This document shows, piece by piece, positions 1 through 8,082 of a stretch of DNA of 31,987 nt (position 1 is its first letter; every line of letters begins with the position of its first letter). The position numbers and the translations under genes are program-made. Source of the stretch: Proteobacteria bacterium UBA5122 (GTDB lineage: Bacteria; Pseudomonadota; Gammaproteobacteria; Tenderiales; Tenderiaceae); contig DHYU01000026.1 of the NCBI GenBank assembly GCA_002415485.1, positions 1 through 31,987 of the forward strand, given 5' to 3'. The notes below the pieces were generated by a model that saw only the letters and a program-made list of their open reading frames with translations, made no database searches and was not told where the DNA came from.

Positions 1-1
1 G

Positions 2-1012
2 GCCGATGCCGACACCATCGCCAACCAGAACAAATTCCGCACCCTGTCGCAGGAGTACGCCGAACTGAGCCCGGTCATCGAGTGTTTCGAGCGTTACCAA
101 CGGGCCTTGGCCGACATCAAGACCGCCGAAGAGATGATGGACGACCCCGACATGCGCGAGCTGGCGGAGGATGAATTCAAGGCCGCCAAGGCCATGCGCG
201 ACGAGCTGGACGCCGAGCTGCAAAAACTGCTGCTGCCGAAAGACCCGAACGACGACAAGAACATCTATCTTGAAGTGCGCGCCGGCACCGGCGGCGACGA
301 GGCGGCGATCTTCTCCGGCGACCTGTTCCGCATGTACTCGCGTTACGCCGAGACCCAGGGCTGGCAGGTCGAGGTCATGAGCGAGAGCGAGGGCGAACAC
401 GGCGGCTACAAAGAGATCATCTCACGCATCATCGGCCGCGGTGCCTACTCGAAGATGAAGTTCGAATCCGGCGCCCACCGCGTGCAGCGCGTGCCAGCAA
501 CCGAGTCACAGGGCCGCATCCACACCTCGGCCTGCACCGTTGCCGTCATGCCCGAGGCCGACGAGCTGGAAGAGATCGACATCAACCCGGCCGACCTCAA
601 GACCGACACCTTCCGCGCCTCCGGCGCCGGTGGTCAGCACGTCAACAAGACCGATTCCGCAATCCGCATCACCCACTTGCCGACCGGCATCGTCGTCGAA
701 TGCCAAGAGGAACGCTCGCAGCACAAAAACCGCGCCAAGGCGATGTCGCTGCTGCACGCAAAACTCAACTCGATGCAGATCGAAAAACAGGCCGCCGAAC
801 AGGCCAGCACGCGCCGCCAACTCGTCGGCACCGGCGATCGCTCCGAGCGCATCCGCACCTACAACTACCCGCAGGGCCGCGTCACCGATCACCGCATCAA
901 CCTGACGCTGTACAAGCTGGAAGACATCATGAACGGCGGCCTGGCCCAGGTCATCGATCCGCTGACCAGCGAATACCAGGCCGACCTGCTGGCGGCAATG
1001 AGCGGCGAATAA
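2..1012 (+). CDS. prfA: Peptide chain release factor 1 (5' truncated by window)
   Basis: Class I release factor that recognises UAA/UAG in the ribosomal A site and triggers peptidyl-tRNA hydrolysis. The reading frame is open from base 2, so the gene begins before the window. About 336 residues are visible, against about 360 in the E. coli protein, so roughly 24 N-terminal residues are missing. The codon-recognition motif PAT (in RVPATESQGR) is at about visible residues 165-167, and the catalytic GGQ (in SGAGGQHVN) is at bases 629-637. The GGQ glutamine is the one normally methylated by PrmC, whose gene follows 9 bases downstream, the usual pairing. An apparent TTG start at 107 is internal, because the upstream codons continue the RF1 N-terminal coiled region. 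Identification is firm. Confidence 0.97.
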   Translation, partial: ADADTIANQNKFRTLSQEYAELSPVIECFERYQRALADIKTAEEMMDDPDMRELAEDEFKAAKAMRDELDAELQKLLLPKDPNDDKNIYLEVRAGTGGDEAAIFSGDLFRMYSRYAETQGWQVEVMSESEGEHGGYKEIISRIIGRGAYSKMKFESGAHRVQRVPATESQGRIHTSACTVAVMPEADELEEIDINPADLKTDTFRASGAGGQHVNKTDSAIRITHLPTGIVVECQEERSQHKNRAKAMSLLHAKLNSMQIEKQAAEQASTRRQLVGTGDRSERIRTYNYPQGRVTDHRINLTLYKLEDIMNGGLAQVIDPLTSEYQADLLAAMSGE

Positions 1013-1021
1013 GCGCTGACC

Positions 1022-1852
1022 GTGGATATCGCCGGTGCGCTAAAACAGGCACAGCAACACATCGATCGTCTCGACGCCGAGCTGTTGCTGTGCCACCTGC
1101 TCGACAAGCCGCGTAGCTACCTGCGCACCTGGCCCGAGCGCACGCTCGACGAGGCCACACTGGCCGCATTCCATGCACTGATCGCACGCCGCAGCAACGA
1201 AGAACCACTGGCCTACCTGATCGGCTGGCGCGAGTTCTGGTCACTCCGACTCAAGGTCACACCGGCGACCCTGATCCCGCGCCCCGACACCGAGACGCTG
1301 GTCGAGCACGCATTGACGCTGATCCCGACCGATGCCGACTGGCGCATCGCCGACCTCGGCACCGGCAGCGGCGCAATCGCGCTCGCCATCGCCAGCGAAC
1401 GACCGCGCTGCCACATCGTCGCCAGCGACCTCAGCCCCGAGGCCCTCGCCGTCGCCCGCGACAACGCGCAGACGCTCGGCATCCACAACATCGAATTCCG
1501 CCACGCCTCATGGACACAGGCCTTCCAAGCCGACGAACGCTTTCAACTGATCGCCTCCAACCCGCCCTATGTCGATGCCGATGACGTGCATCTGCAACGC
1601 AATGGCCTGCCGTTTGAACCGCAAACTGCACTCACCCCCGGCGCGGACGGCCTCGCCGATCTGCGCATCATCATCGAACAGGCGCGCCGGCACCTCACCG
1701 CCCCCGGCTGGCTATTGTTGGAACATGGCTATAATCAAGGAGAGGCCGTGCGCGACCTGCTGGCGCAACACGGCTATCAACAGATCGGCACCGCCAAAGA
1801 CATCGGCGACAATGAGCGCATGAGCTGCGGCCAATACACTCAGACCTGTTAA
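1022..1852 (+). CDS. prmC: Release factor glutamine methyltransferase PrmC (HemK)
   Basis: SAM-dependent N5-glutamine methyltransferase that modifies the GGQ glutamine of release factors. The 276-residue length is normal. A helical N-terminal substrate-binding domain is followed by SAM motif I (DLGTGSGAIA, residues 111-120) and the diagnostic NPPY catalytic motif (180-183). The RPDTE segment (residues 87-91) conserved in PrmC is also present. The best start is the GTG at 1022, nine bases after the prfA stop; no strong Shine-Dalgarno sequence is visible, consistent with translational coupling to prfA. Family assignment is very secure. Confidence 0.96.
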   Translation: MDIAGALKQAQQHIDRLDAELLLCHLLDKPRSYLRTWPERTLDEATLAAFHALIARRSNEEPLAYLIGWREFWSLRLKVTPATLIPRPDTETLVEHALTLIPTDADWRIADLGTGSGAIALAIASERPRCHIVASDLSPEALAVARDNAQTLGIHNIEFRHASWTQAFQADERFQLIASNPPYVDADDVHLQRNGLPFEPQTALTPGADGLADLRIIIEQARRHLTAPGWLLLEHGYNQGEAVRDLLAQHGYQQIGTAKDIGDNERMSCGQYTQTC

Positions 1853-1867
1853 CACTAAGCGAGCATC

Positions 1868-2275
1868 ATGGACACACTGAAACTACCCCGCCACATCGTC
1901 AATCAGATCCTCGCCCACGCCCAGAGCGCACCCGAGGCCGAGGTCTGCGGCCTGATCGGCGCACGCAACGGCAGTGCCAGTCACTGCTATCCGGTGATCA
2001 ATGATGCCGCCGAACCCAGTCATCGCTACCAGATGAATCCCGCCAATCAAATTGACGCCATGCGCCAGATGCGAGAACGCGACGAGAGCCTGTTGGCGAT
2101 CTATCACTCACACCCGCATGCCCCGGCCCTGCCCTCCGCCACCGATATCGATGAGGCTGCATATCGGGAGGCCGCCTACCTGATCGTCTCGCTCGACACC
2201 ACCGGCGTGCTGGAAATGCAGGCCTTTCGCATACAGCAACAGCAAAGCATCCCATTAGAGCTGGAACTCATCTAG
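1868..2275 (+). CDS. M67 family (JAMM/MPN) metallopeptidase
   Basis: Small single-domain JAB1/MPN zinc protease of 135 residues. The JAMM signature is complete: Glu25 in EVCGLIG, then HSHP with His80 and His82, and SATD with Ser90 and Asp93. Bacterial relatives (Mec/CysO-peptidase-like) cleave isopeptide or C-terminal adducts from ubiquitin-like sulfur-carrier proteins. In many gammaproteobacteria, as I recall, such a gene sits beside prmC together with a MoeB/ThiF-like E1 enzyme. No such E1 gene is present here, so the partner must be encoded elsewhere or is absent. It starts 15 bases after prmC and is probably co-transcribed. The substrate is unknown. Confidence 0.88.
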   Translation: MDTLKLPRHIVNQILAHAQSAPEAEVCGLIGARNGSASHCYPVINDAAEPSHRYQMNPANQIDAMRQMRERDESLLAIYHSHPHAPALPSATDIDEAAYREAAYLIVSLDTTGVLEMQAFRIQQQQSIPLELELI

Positions 2276-2351
2276 CCGATACCGCGCGTCGCACACCTGC
2301 AATAACAGGAAGCCTCACGCACACCACCACACGTTGAAACCCGAGGCACAC

Positions 2352-2690
2352 ATGAGCAATCTCCCCCCATGCCCGCAATGCGGCTCCGAATACAGCTATG
2401 AAGACGGCCAACTGCTGATCTGTCCCGAATGCGCCCACGAATGGTCGCCATCCGCCAGCAACACCGACAACGATCAGCGCATCATCAAGGATGCCAACTG
2501 CAACATCCTGCAAGACGGCGACACCGTCACCGTCATCAAAGACCTCAAGGTCAAAGGCAGCTCTGCCGTCGTCAAGGTCGGCACCAAGGTCAAAAACATC
2601 CGCCTAGTCGACGGCGATCACGACATCGATTGCAAGATCGATGGCTTCGGCGCGATGAAGCTCAAATCCGAGTTTGTGAAAAAGGTCTGA
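2352..2690 (+). CDS. yjdM: YjdM (PhnA)-family zinc-ribbon protein
   Basis: 112-residue protein closely resembling E. coli YjdM, formerly called PhnA. Two CPxC-type knuckles (CPQCGSEY and CPECAHEW) form an N-terminal zinc ribbon. They are followed by the conserved small beta domain containing DLKVKGSS and IDCKIDGFG, and the family's KLKSEFVKK ending. The TTG 18 bases upstream could also be read as a start, but the ATG at 2352 aligns with the family N terminus (MSNLPPCPQCGSEY). The physiological role is unresolved: the old link to phosphonate use rests on gene naming. It stands alone after the M67 gene, with a 76-base gap. Confidence 0.92.
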   Translation: MSNLPPCPQCGSEYSYEDGQLLICPECAHEWSPSASNTDNDQRIIKDANCNILQDGDTVTVIKDLKVKGSSAVVKVGTKVKNIRLVDGDHDIDCKIDGFGAMKLKSEFVKKV

Positions 2691-2722
2691 GAACACCCGT
2701 CAGCAACAACACACCGCAAACA

Positions 2723-3214
2723 TCAATCCACGGCGGACGGCAGCAACAGAGCATACAAGCGCCCATCCTCCAGCCAGGTGTGCACTTCAAAGTCCGCCCG
2801 TTGCTGACGCCGATTGTGCAGGGCCGACAACACATCGTCGGCCTGAAGCACAAACAGCTCGGCCCGCGCCTCAGCTGCGCCTTGCAATTGAATCTGCGCC
2901 GCCAACTGCCCCAACACCTCACAATGGCGCGCACTGTACGGCCGATATCCTTGCAGCCGTGCATCGATCGACGGCTTAAACTCAAACGCCAACCGATCCA
3001 GCCCACGCGCCACCGCCTGCCAGTGATCCACCAACAGCACATCACTGTCCGTCGACTGCTGGCAACGCTCCCCATCGTAGGCGAGCTGCAGGATCAAATC
3101 GCTTTGTTTGGCACCAAAGATATACACCGCCTGCGAGATGACCAGGATCACCACCATCACCATCAAAGCGGGCAACAGGCCCTTGGCCGGCACTCCTCTC
3201 AACGCATCATGCAT
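2723..3214 (-). CDS. Hypothetical membrane-anchored protein
   Basis: I do not recognise a family. The protein is about 163 residues long, with a short basic-tinged N terminus and one hydrophobic segment (about residues 10-30, LLPALMVMVVILVISQAVYI), followed by a soluble, Gln/Ala/Arg-rich, probably helical domain. It looks like an inner-membrane anchor with a periplasmic domain. An in-frame GTG lies 9 bases further out (3223), but the ATG at 3214 is favoured because GAGG sits 8 bases before it. It converges on yjdM and diverges from pseI, with a 117-base gap to the latter. The coding assignment rests on length, the ribosome binding site and sensible residue composition. Confidence 0.6.
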   Translation of the reverse strand: MHDALRGVPAKGLLPALMVMVVILVISQAVYIFGAKQSDLILQLAYDGERCQQSTDSDVLLVDHWQAVARGLDRLAFEFKPSIDARLQGYRPYSARHCEVLGQLAAQIQLQGAAEARAELFVLQADDVLSALHNRRQQRADFEVHTWLEDGRLYALLLPSAVD

Positions 3215-3331
3215 ACTGCCCACCTCACACGTGGTGCCCCTATCGAATTAGACTTCATTAACGGTAGAATCCTGAATCAATAAATCCGGTGCGACACACA
3301 CAGCACCTCCATCACTGATAACACAAGGTCG

Positions 3332-4348
3332 ATGCCAATGCCCAACCAGCAACAGGTATACATCATTGCCGAGATCGGCACTAACCACGGCGGTCAATTG
3401 CAACGCGCCAAGGACCTCATCCGCGCCTGCGCCGATGCCGGTGCCAATGCCGTCAAGTTTCAAACCTGGCAGGCGGACCAGCTGCGCAATCCGTGGGACT
3501 TTGATGCACAGGGTCAGCGCAGTCGCGCCGGTGTCGTCGACATCCTCGAACCGCTGACCACCCGTTATGAATGGCATCAGGCACTGGTCGATTGTTGCAA
3601 ACAGCATGGCGTCGATTTTCTCTCCACCCCGTTTGATCTCGACAGCGCCCGCCTGCTCCACAGCCTCGACACCCCAGCGATCAAGATTGCCTCCGGCGAC
3701 ATCACCTTCTACGAACTGATCAAGGAAGTCGGCAGTTATGGCCTGCCAGTGATCCTGTCTACCGGCATGGCCAATGAGGCCGAAATCGCGCAGGCCCTGG
3801 AATGGCTCGGCCCGGCCGCGGCACACACCACGCTGCTGCATTGTATCTCGGCCTATCCCGCCGCGATCGAAGATGCCAACCTCAAGGCCATCACCAGTTT
3901 GCACAAACGATTCCAGCTGCCCGTGGGACTGTCGGATCACTTTATGGAGGATGACCCGGCCATCGCCGCCGTTGCCCTCGGCGCGACCGTACTCGAAAAA
4001 CACATCACCTTCTCACGCAATGACGGCTTTCCCGACTCACCATTTGCACACGAGATCGACGACCTGCGCCGCCTGGTGCAACGCGTGCGCGCCCTGGAGT
4101 CCGGCCTCGGCGATGGCGTCATCGGTTGTCGCGACAGCGAGGCAGGCGGACTGAGCGGCGGCCGCCGCGGCATCTATCTCGCCTGCGACCTGAGTGCAGG
4201 CACCACTATCGAACGCCAGCACCTGCGCGTCGCACGTCCGGACCTCGGACAATGCCAGCCCGTCGATGTACCGCAAGTCGTCGGCTGCACACTCGCACAT
4301 GACAAGACAGAAGGCCAGGCCTTGCACTGGGGCGACCTCACGCAATGA
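3332..4348 (+). CDS. pseI: Nonulosonic acid synthase (PseI/NeuB family)
   Basis: NeuB-family synthase that condenses phosphoenolpyruvate with a 6-deoxy-diacetamido hexose (or ManNAc-type sugar) to give a nine-carbon nonulosonic acid. Visible marks are AEIGTNHGG near residue 13, the KFQ sugar-binding segment (about 42-44), LSTGMA, the HCISAYPA and GLSDHF strands of the TIM barrel, and EKHITF. A C-terminal SAF/antifreeze-like domain spans about residues 280-338. With pseF overlapping by 4 bases and a PseG-like gene nearby, pseudaminic acid synthase is the best reading; legionaminic or sialic synthase cannot be excluded from sequence. An AAGG sequence fits the second in-frame ATG (3338) at least as well as the first (3332). 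Confidence 0.85.
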   Translation: MPMPNQQQVYIIAEIGTNHGGQLQRAKDLIRACADAGANAVKFQTWQADQLRNPWDFDAQGQRSRAGVVDILEPLTTRYEWHQALVDCCKQHGVDFLSTPFDLDSARLLHSLDTPAIKIASGDITFYELIKEVGSYGLPVILSTGMANEAEIAQALEWLGPAAAHTTLLHCISAYPAAIEDANLKAITSLHKRFQLPVGLSDHFMEDDPAIAAVALGATVLEKHITFSRNDGFPDSPFAHEIDDLRRLVQRVRALESGLGDGVIGCRDSEAGGLSGGRRGIYLACDLSAGTTIERQHLRVARPDLGQCQPVDVPQVVGCTLAHDKTEGQALHWGDLTQ

Positions 4349-5043
4349 GGATCGCCTTCATCCCGGCCCGCGGCGGCAGCAAACGAATCCCGCGCAAGAA
4401 TATCCGTGACTTTCACGGCCAGCCGATCATTGCCTATTCCATTCAATCCGCACAGCAGTGTGGCTTGTTCGACAAGGTCATCGTCTCCACGGACGATACT
4501 GAAATCGCAGACATCGCGCGCCAGTATGGCGCCGAAGTGCCCTACATGCGCCCGGCGCAACTGGCGGATGACCACAGCACCATCGGCGACGTGATGAATG
4601 AATTCGTGATCTGGCTGGACCAACAGGCCTGGCCCGTCACCGAGATGTGCCTGATCTTCCCCACCGCCCCCTTGCTGCGCAGTACTGATCTCATCGCCGG
4701 ACACGCACTCATGCAAGGCGCGCAGTGGCGTTATGTGATTGCCGCCACCGAATACGTCTTTCCCATCCAGCGTTCTTTTTTGTTAAACGAAGTTGGCGGC
4801 ATGCAGATGCTGCATCCCGAACATTTCAGAACGCGCTCGCAAGATCTGCCGACGACCTATCACGACGCTGCTTTATTTTGTTGGGCCAACATCCAGACCT
4901 GGCGCGATAACGCCCCTGGCTTCACTGCAGATTCGACGATCCATCCCATCCCGCACTATCGCGTCATTGATCTCGACACCGAGGACGATTGGCGCAGGGC
5001 GGAATTGATGTACAAGGTATTAAAAGAATTCGACGGCGAATAA
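4345..5043 (+). CDS. pseF: CMP-nonulosonate cytidylyltransferase (PseF-like)
   Basis: Transfers CMP from CTP to a nonulosonic acid, making the activated donor for glycosyltransferases. The nucleotide-binding signature IPARGGSKRIPRKNI is at residues 5-19. The conserved RSQDLPTTYHDAA and VIDLDTEDDWRRAE blocks are characteristic of PseF-type enzymes. The 232-residue length is normal. Its ATG overlaps the pseI stop codon (ATGA), so the two are translationally coupled. The RSQDLP/YHDA pattern is why I prefer PseF over NeuA or LegF. Confidence 0.86.
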   Translation: MRIAFIPARGGSKRIPRKNIRDFHGQPIIAYSIQSAQQCGLFDKVIVSTDDTEIADIARQYGAEVPYMRPAQLADDHSTIGDVMNEFVIWLDQQAWPVTEMCLIFPTAPLLRSTDLIAGHALMQGAQWRYVIAATEYVFPIQRSFLLNEVGGMQMLHPEHFRTRSQDLPTTYHDAALFCWANIQTWRDNAPGFTADSTIHPIPHYRVIDLDTEDDWRRAELMYKVLKEFDGE

Positions 5044-5058
5044 CCACGGACCCCGCAC

Positions 5059-5313
5059 ATGAGCAACGACATCGAACAGTTCATCATCGACTATCTCAGC
5101 AGCAAAGGCGCCGACATCCCTGCCGATAGCGCAGCTGCATATAACTACGTGGATGCCGCGATCATCGATTCATTTGAAACACTCGCCTTCATCATGTCGC
5201 TGGAGACTGAGTTCGCGATCAAGCTCACACCGGAAGATTTGCTGGATGACAATATCCGCACGATCGGCGGCCTCAGCCAACTCATCGAAAACAAACGCGG
5301 CCGCAATTCATGA
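5059..5313 (+). CDS. Acyl carrier protein
   Basis: 84-residue acidic, helical carrier protein. The phosphopantetheine attachment site is Ser38 in IIDSFETLAF, matching the D-S-[LMF] core of carrier proteins. The following helix II (IMSLETEFAIKLTPEDLL) fits the fold. It is not the fatty-acid AcpP: the residues before the serine differ and the gene is not in a fab cluster. It lies 15 bases after pseF, and its stop overlaps the start of the AMP ligase (ATGA), so the ligase probably loads this carrier. It is a dedicated carrier in a sugar-biosynthesis operon; the acyl group is unknown. Confidence 0.85.
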   Translation: MSNDIEQFIIDYLSSKGADIPADSAAAYNYVDAAIIDSFETLAFIMSLETEFAIKLTPEDLLDDNIRTIGGLSQLIENKRGRNS

Positions 5314-6893
5314 GTGGTTTGCACATGAATACCTCAGGCATGTACCAACAGTTCAAACAACAGGCGCTGAATCAGGGCGACAAAACCGCCATCATCTTTG
5401 AACAACAAACGATCAGCTATCGCCGCCTGCTTGAACTCTGCGACACCATCGCCAGCCAACTGGAACAACGCATCGATCGCGACCAACCACCACACGTTGC
5501 ACTGCATCTAAAGAACTGTATCGAACAGGCCGCCTGCGCCTTTGCCATCGCCCGCCAGGGCATGGTCGCCATCCCGGTCAACACCACCCTCAAAGCAGAG
5601 CAGCTGGTTCAATCATGTTTGGCCACCGACGTGCAACTGATTGTCACCAGCAGCCATCAGCTCAAACAGGTCTCACAGGCATTGGCGGCACACGAGCACT
5701 ACACGCCTGTATTGCTGACAGCAGATGAACTGACAACAGATACGGCTCACATCATCAGCGAACCCATCGTCGATATCGATGCCGCCTTCATCATCACACT
5801 CTCTTCCGGCTCAACCGGAGAACCCAAACCGATCGTGCTGTCACAACGGGTAAAACAGCTGCGCTCACAGCAATCGGTTGGGCTCTTTGATGTCACCAGC
5901 GACGATGTCATTTTATGCGCATCACCCTTTTTCCATTCACTGGGACAACGCCTGACCTTCCTGCCCCTCCTGCACGGCGGCACCCTGGTCTTGCTCGATG
6001 GATTTACACCAGCAAAATGGATCAATGCCACCCGCGATCATGGCGTGACCTTTACCATCCCCGTCTCCTGCCATCTGCATGCATTACAAGAGCCCTTGCT
6101 CAATAACAGTCAGGACATCAAAACACTACGTGGGCTGGTATCGTCATCGGCCGACATCGATCCACAGCTAAAACATCTGTTGCTGGAAACACTCAACTGC
6201 CAGTTCCACGAGATGTATGGCGCCAGCGAAGTCGCCACCGCCAGCAATCTTGCGCCACAGGCACCCAAGTCCAAAGAGAAATCCGTCGGCCTTCCCTGCC
6301 CGGGTGTCGACATCAAGATCCTGGATGATCAACAACAGGAAGTCACTCAAGGTGAGTGCGGTGAAATTGCAGTCAACAGCCCGCTCATGTTCAGTGGTTA
6401 TTATCAAAAACCTGAACTAACAGCCGCTGCAAAAAACGGCAATTATTTTCTCACAGGCGATTTGGGTTATCTGGATGACGAGGGTTATCTGTATTTTGTC
6501 TCGCGCAAAAAAGACATCATCATCAGCGGCGGCATCAACATCTATCCTGCCGACATCGAAAGTGTCATCAAACAACACCCGCAGATTGATGACTGCTCAG
6601 TGATCGCGATCCAGGACAGTTATCTAGGCGAAGCCGTGTATGCTGTCTGCGCCACGCGAACACAAGACCATCAGACACTGGAGCGAGAACTGCGCACCAG
6701 CCTGGGCCAACACCTTGCCAGCTTCCAACAACCCCTGGGATACGATTTCATTCCGGCCTTACCACTGACCGCCAGCGGCAAGATCGACAAACAAGGTCTA
6801 CGCAAAGACTATAACAATCGAGGCCTGGATCTAACCGCAACCATGCGTCGGTTACTCAACATCAACACCGATATCAAACAACGTCAGGATTAA
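5310..6893 (+). CDS. Acyl-AMP ligase / acyl-CoA synthetase family (ANL)
   Basis: 527-residue adenylate-forming enzyme that activates a carboxylic acid with ATP. Core motifs are present: A3 SSGSTGEPKP (about residues 166-175), A5 MYGASEVAT, A7 TGDLGYLDDEGY (about 382), A8 SRKKDIIISGG, and A10 TASGKIDK with the catalytic Lys near 490. There is no condensation or carrier domain in the same chain. Because it is coupled by a 4-base overlap to a stand-alone carrier protein, loading that carrier in trans is the natural inference; CoA ligation is an alternative. The gene converges with the oxidoreductase on the other strand, with only 6 bases between stop codons. Substrate not predictable by eye. Confidence 0.88.
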   Translation: MSGLHMNTSGMYQQFKQQALNQGDKTAIIFEQQTISYRRLLELCDTIASQLEQRIDRDQPPHVALHLKNCIEQAACAFAIARQGMVAIPVNTTLKAEQLVQSCLATDVQLIVTSSHQLKQVSQALAAHEHYTPVLLTADELTTDTAHIISEPIVDIDAAFIITLSSGSTGEPKPIVLSQRVKQLRSQQSVGLFDVTSDDVILCASPFFHSLGQRLTFLPLLHGGTLVLLDGFTPAKWINATRDHGVTFTIPVSCHLHALQEPLLNNSQDIKTLRGLVSSSADIDPQLKHLLLETLNCQFHEMYGASEVATASNLAPQAPKSKEKSVGLPCPGVDIKILDDQQQEVTQGECGEIAVNSPLMFSGYYQKPELTAAAKNGNYFLTGDLGYLDDEGYLYFVSRKKDIIISGGINIYPADIESVIKQHPQIDDCSVIAIQDSYLGEAVYAVCATRTQDHQTLERELRTSLGQHLASFQQPLGYDFIPALPLTASGKIDKQGLRKDYNNRGLDLTATMRRLLNINTDIKQRQD

Positions 6894-6899
6894 GCTGCC

Positions 6900-8039
6900 T
6901 TATACGTCCTGCCAGCTCTTTTGAACATGGGCACGACGCGCCGCTGAAAACAGCTTCAGCGCATCCTGCGAGTGATCCAGACCATAGACATAGGGATGTG
7001 TATGTGAACCCTGCGCGCGATACTGCTGTAAGGCATCGGCCAGATCACAATATAGATTGGCGAAGGCCTCAATAAATCCGGCAGGATGCCCGGGCTTCAT
7101 GCGGTTATAACGCAACAAGCCTGCGACATGGGTTTGACTGCCGCGATCAACGATCTCATTGCGTCCATCTGCGTAGGAGATGTGCAGCGTCTCGGGCTGG
7201 GCCTGCACCCAGTCGACACTGGCCTTATCGCCATAGAGCCGCAGACGCATGCCATTACGATTGCCGAGCGAGGTCTTGCTCATCCAAAAATCACCCTTCA
7301 TGCCATCGTCGTATTCGAGCCACATACGAATGTCGTCGACAAGATTTGGGTAGGGCGAAAAATTTGAAAAATCGGCCATCGTCCGCACAACATTTTTTGC
7401 CGTCAGAAAATGGGCCAGATGAAACAGATGTATACCCAGGTCAAACGCCACCATCGGGATCTCGGTATCTTTTAATCGCCAGGCCTGTGGCGGCGATGCC
7501 TTTCCTGCGATTGATGGCGGCCTGACAAAGCCTTCCTGCGGCATCTCAAACTGAATCTGATGAATCTTGCCCAGCTCACCATTTTCAATACGCTGACGCA
7601 ACTCACGCACCAAGGGATAACCACTGTAGTTATAGGTCACTGCCAGAAAACCATTCGTGCGCGTCAACACCTCACGAATGCGCGCTGCTTCATCGAGACT
7701 GACCGCCAGCGCCTTTTCGCAGATTACCGGAATGCCACGCTCCAGAATTTCACACACCTCATCCGCATGATCAGGCGTCGGCGTCAGCACCGCCACCGCA
7801 TCCAACTGCGTGCGTTCCGCATCCAACAACTGACGCCAATCATCATAGACCCGCGCCACATTCCAGGCCTCAGCCGTCTTTTGATTTATCGACTGATCCC
7901 GACTAAACGCACCCGCCTGCAATTGCCAATGTCCGTCCATCTGGCTGGCGCACATATGCACCTGCCCCACCGCCGACGACAATCCACCACCGACAAAACC
8001 AAGACGTAACGGTTTATTGTTTTGCTGTGTATCTGACAT
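6900..8039 (-). CDS. Gfo/Idh/MocA family oxidoreductase
   Basis: NAD(P)-dependent sugar-type dehydrogenase of 379 residues. An N-terminal Rossmann fold has GFVGGGLSSAVG (about residues 14-25). The family's E-K-P region is present as CEKALAVS (Glu108-Lys109, with Ala in place of Pro). The catalytic D-x3-H pattern is seen in AFDLGIHLFHLAHF (Asp200, His204). AAGGA lies 9 bases before the ATG. It starts 43 bases after the PseG-like gene and is probably in the same minus-strand operon. It likely oxidises, reduces or epimerises a sugar or nucleotide sugar in the nonulosonate pathway, but the substrate is inferred only from context. Confidence 0.85.
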   Translation of the reverse strand: MSDTQQNNKPLRLGFVGGGLSSAVGQVHMCASQMDGHWQLQAGAFSRDQSINQKTAEAWNVARVYDDWRQLLDAERTQLDAVAVLTPTPDHADEVCEILERGIPVICEKALAVSLDEAARIREVLTRTNGFLAVTYNYSGYPLVRELRQRIENGELGKIHQIQFEMPQEGFVRPPSIAGKASPPQAWRLKDTEIPMVAFDLGIHLFHLAHFLTAKNVVRTMADFSNFSPYPNLVDDIRMWLEYDDGMKGDFWMSKTSLGNRNGMRLRLYGDKASVDWVQAQPETLHISYADGRNEIVDRGSQTHVAGLLRYNRMKPGHPAGFIEAFANLYCDLADALQQYRAQGSHTHPYVYGLDHSQDALKLFSAARRAHVQKSWQDV

Positions 8040-8082
8040 TCAACAATCCTTTTAAAATGGCTCCGCGTACTTCATACAAGCA

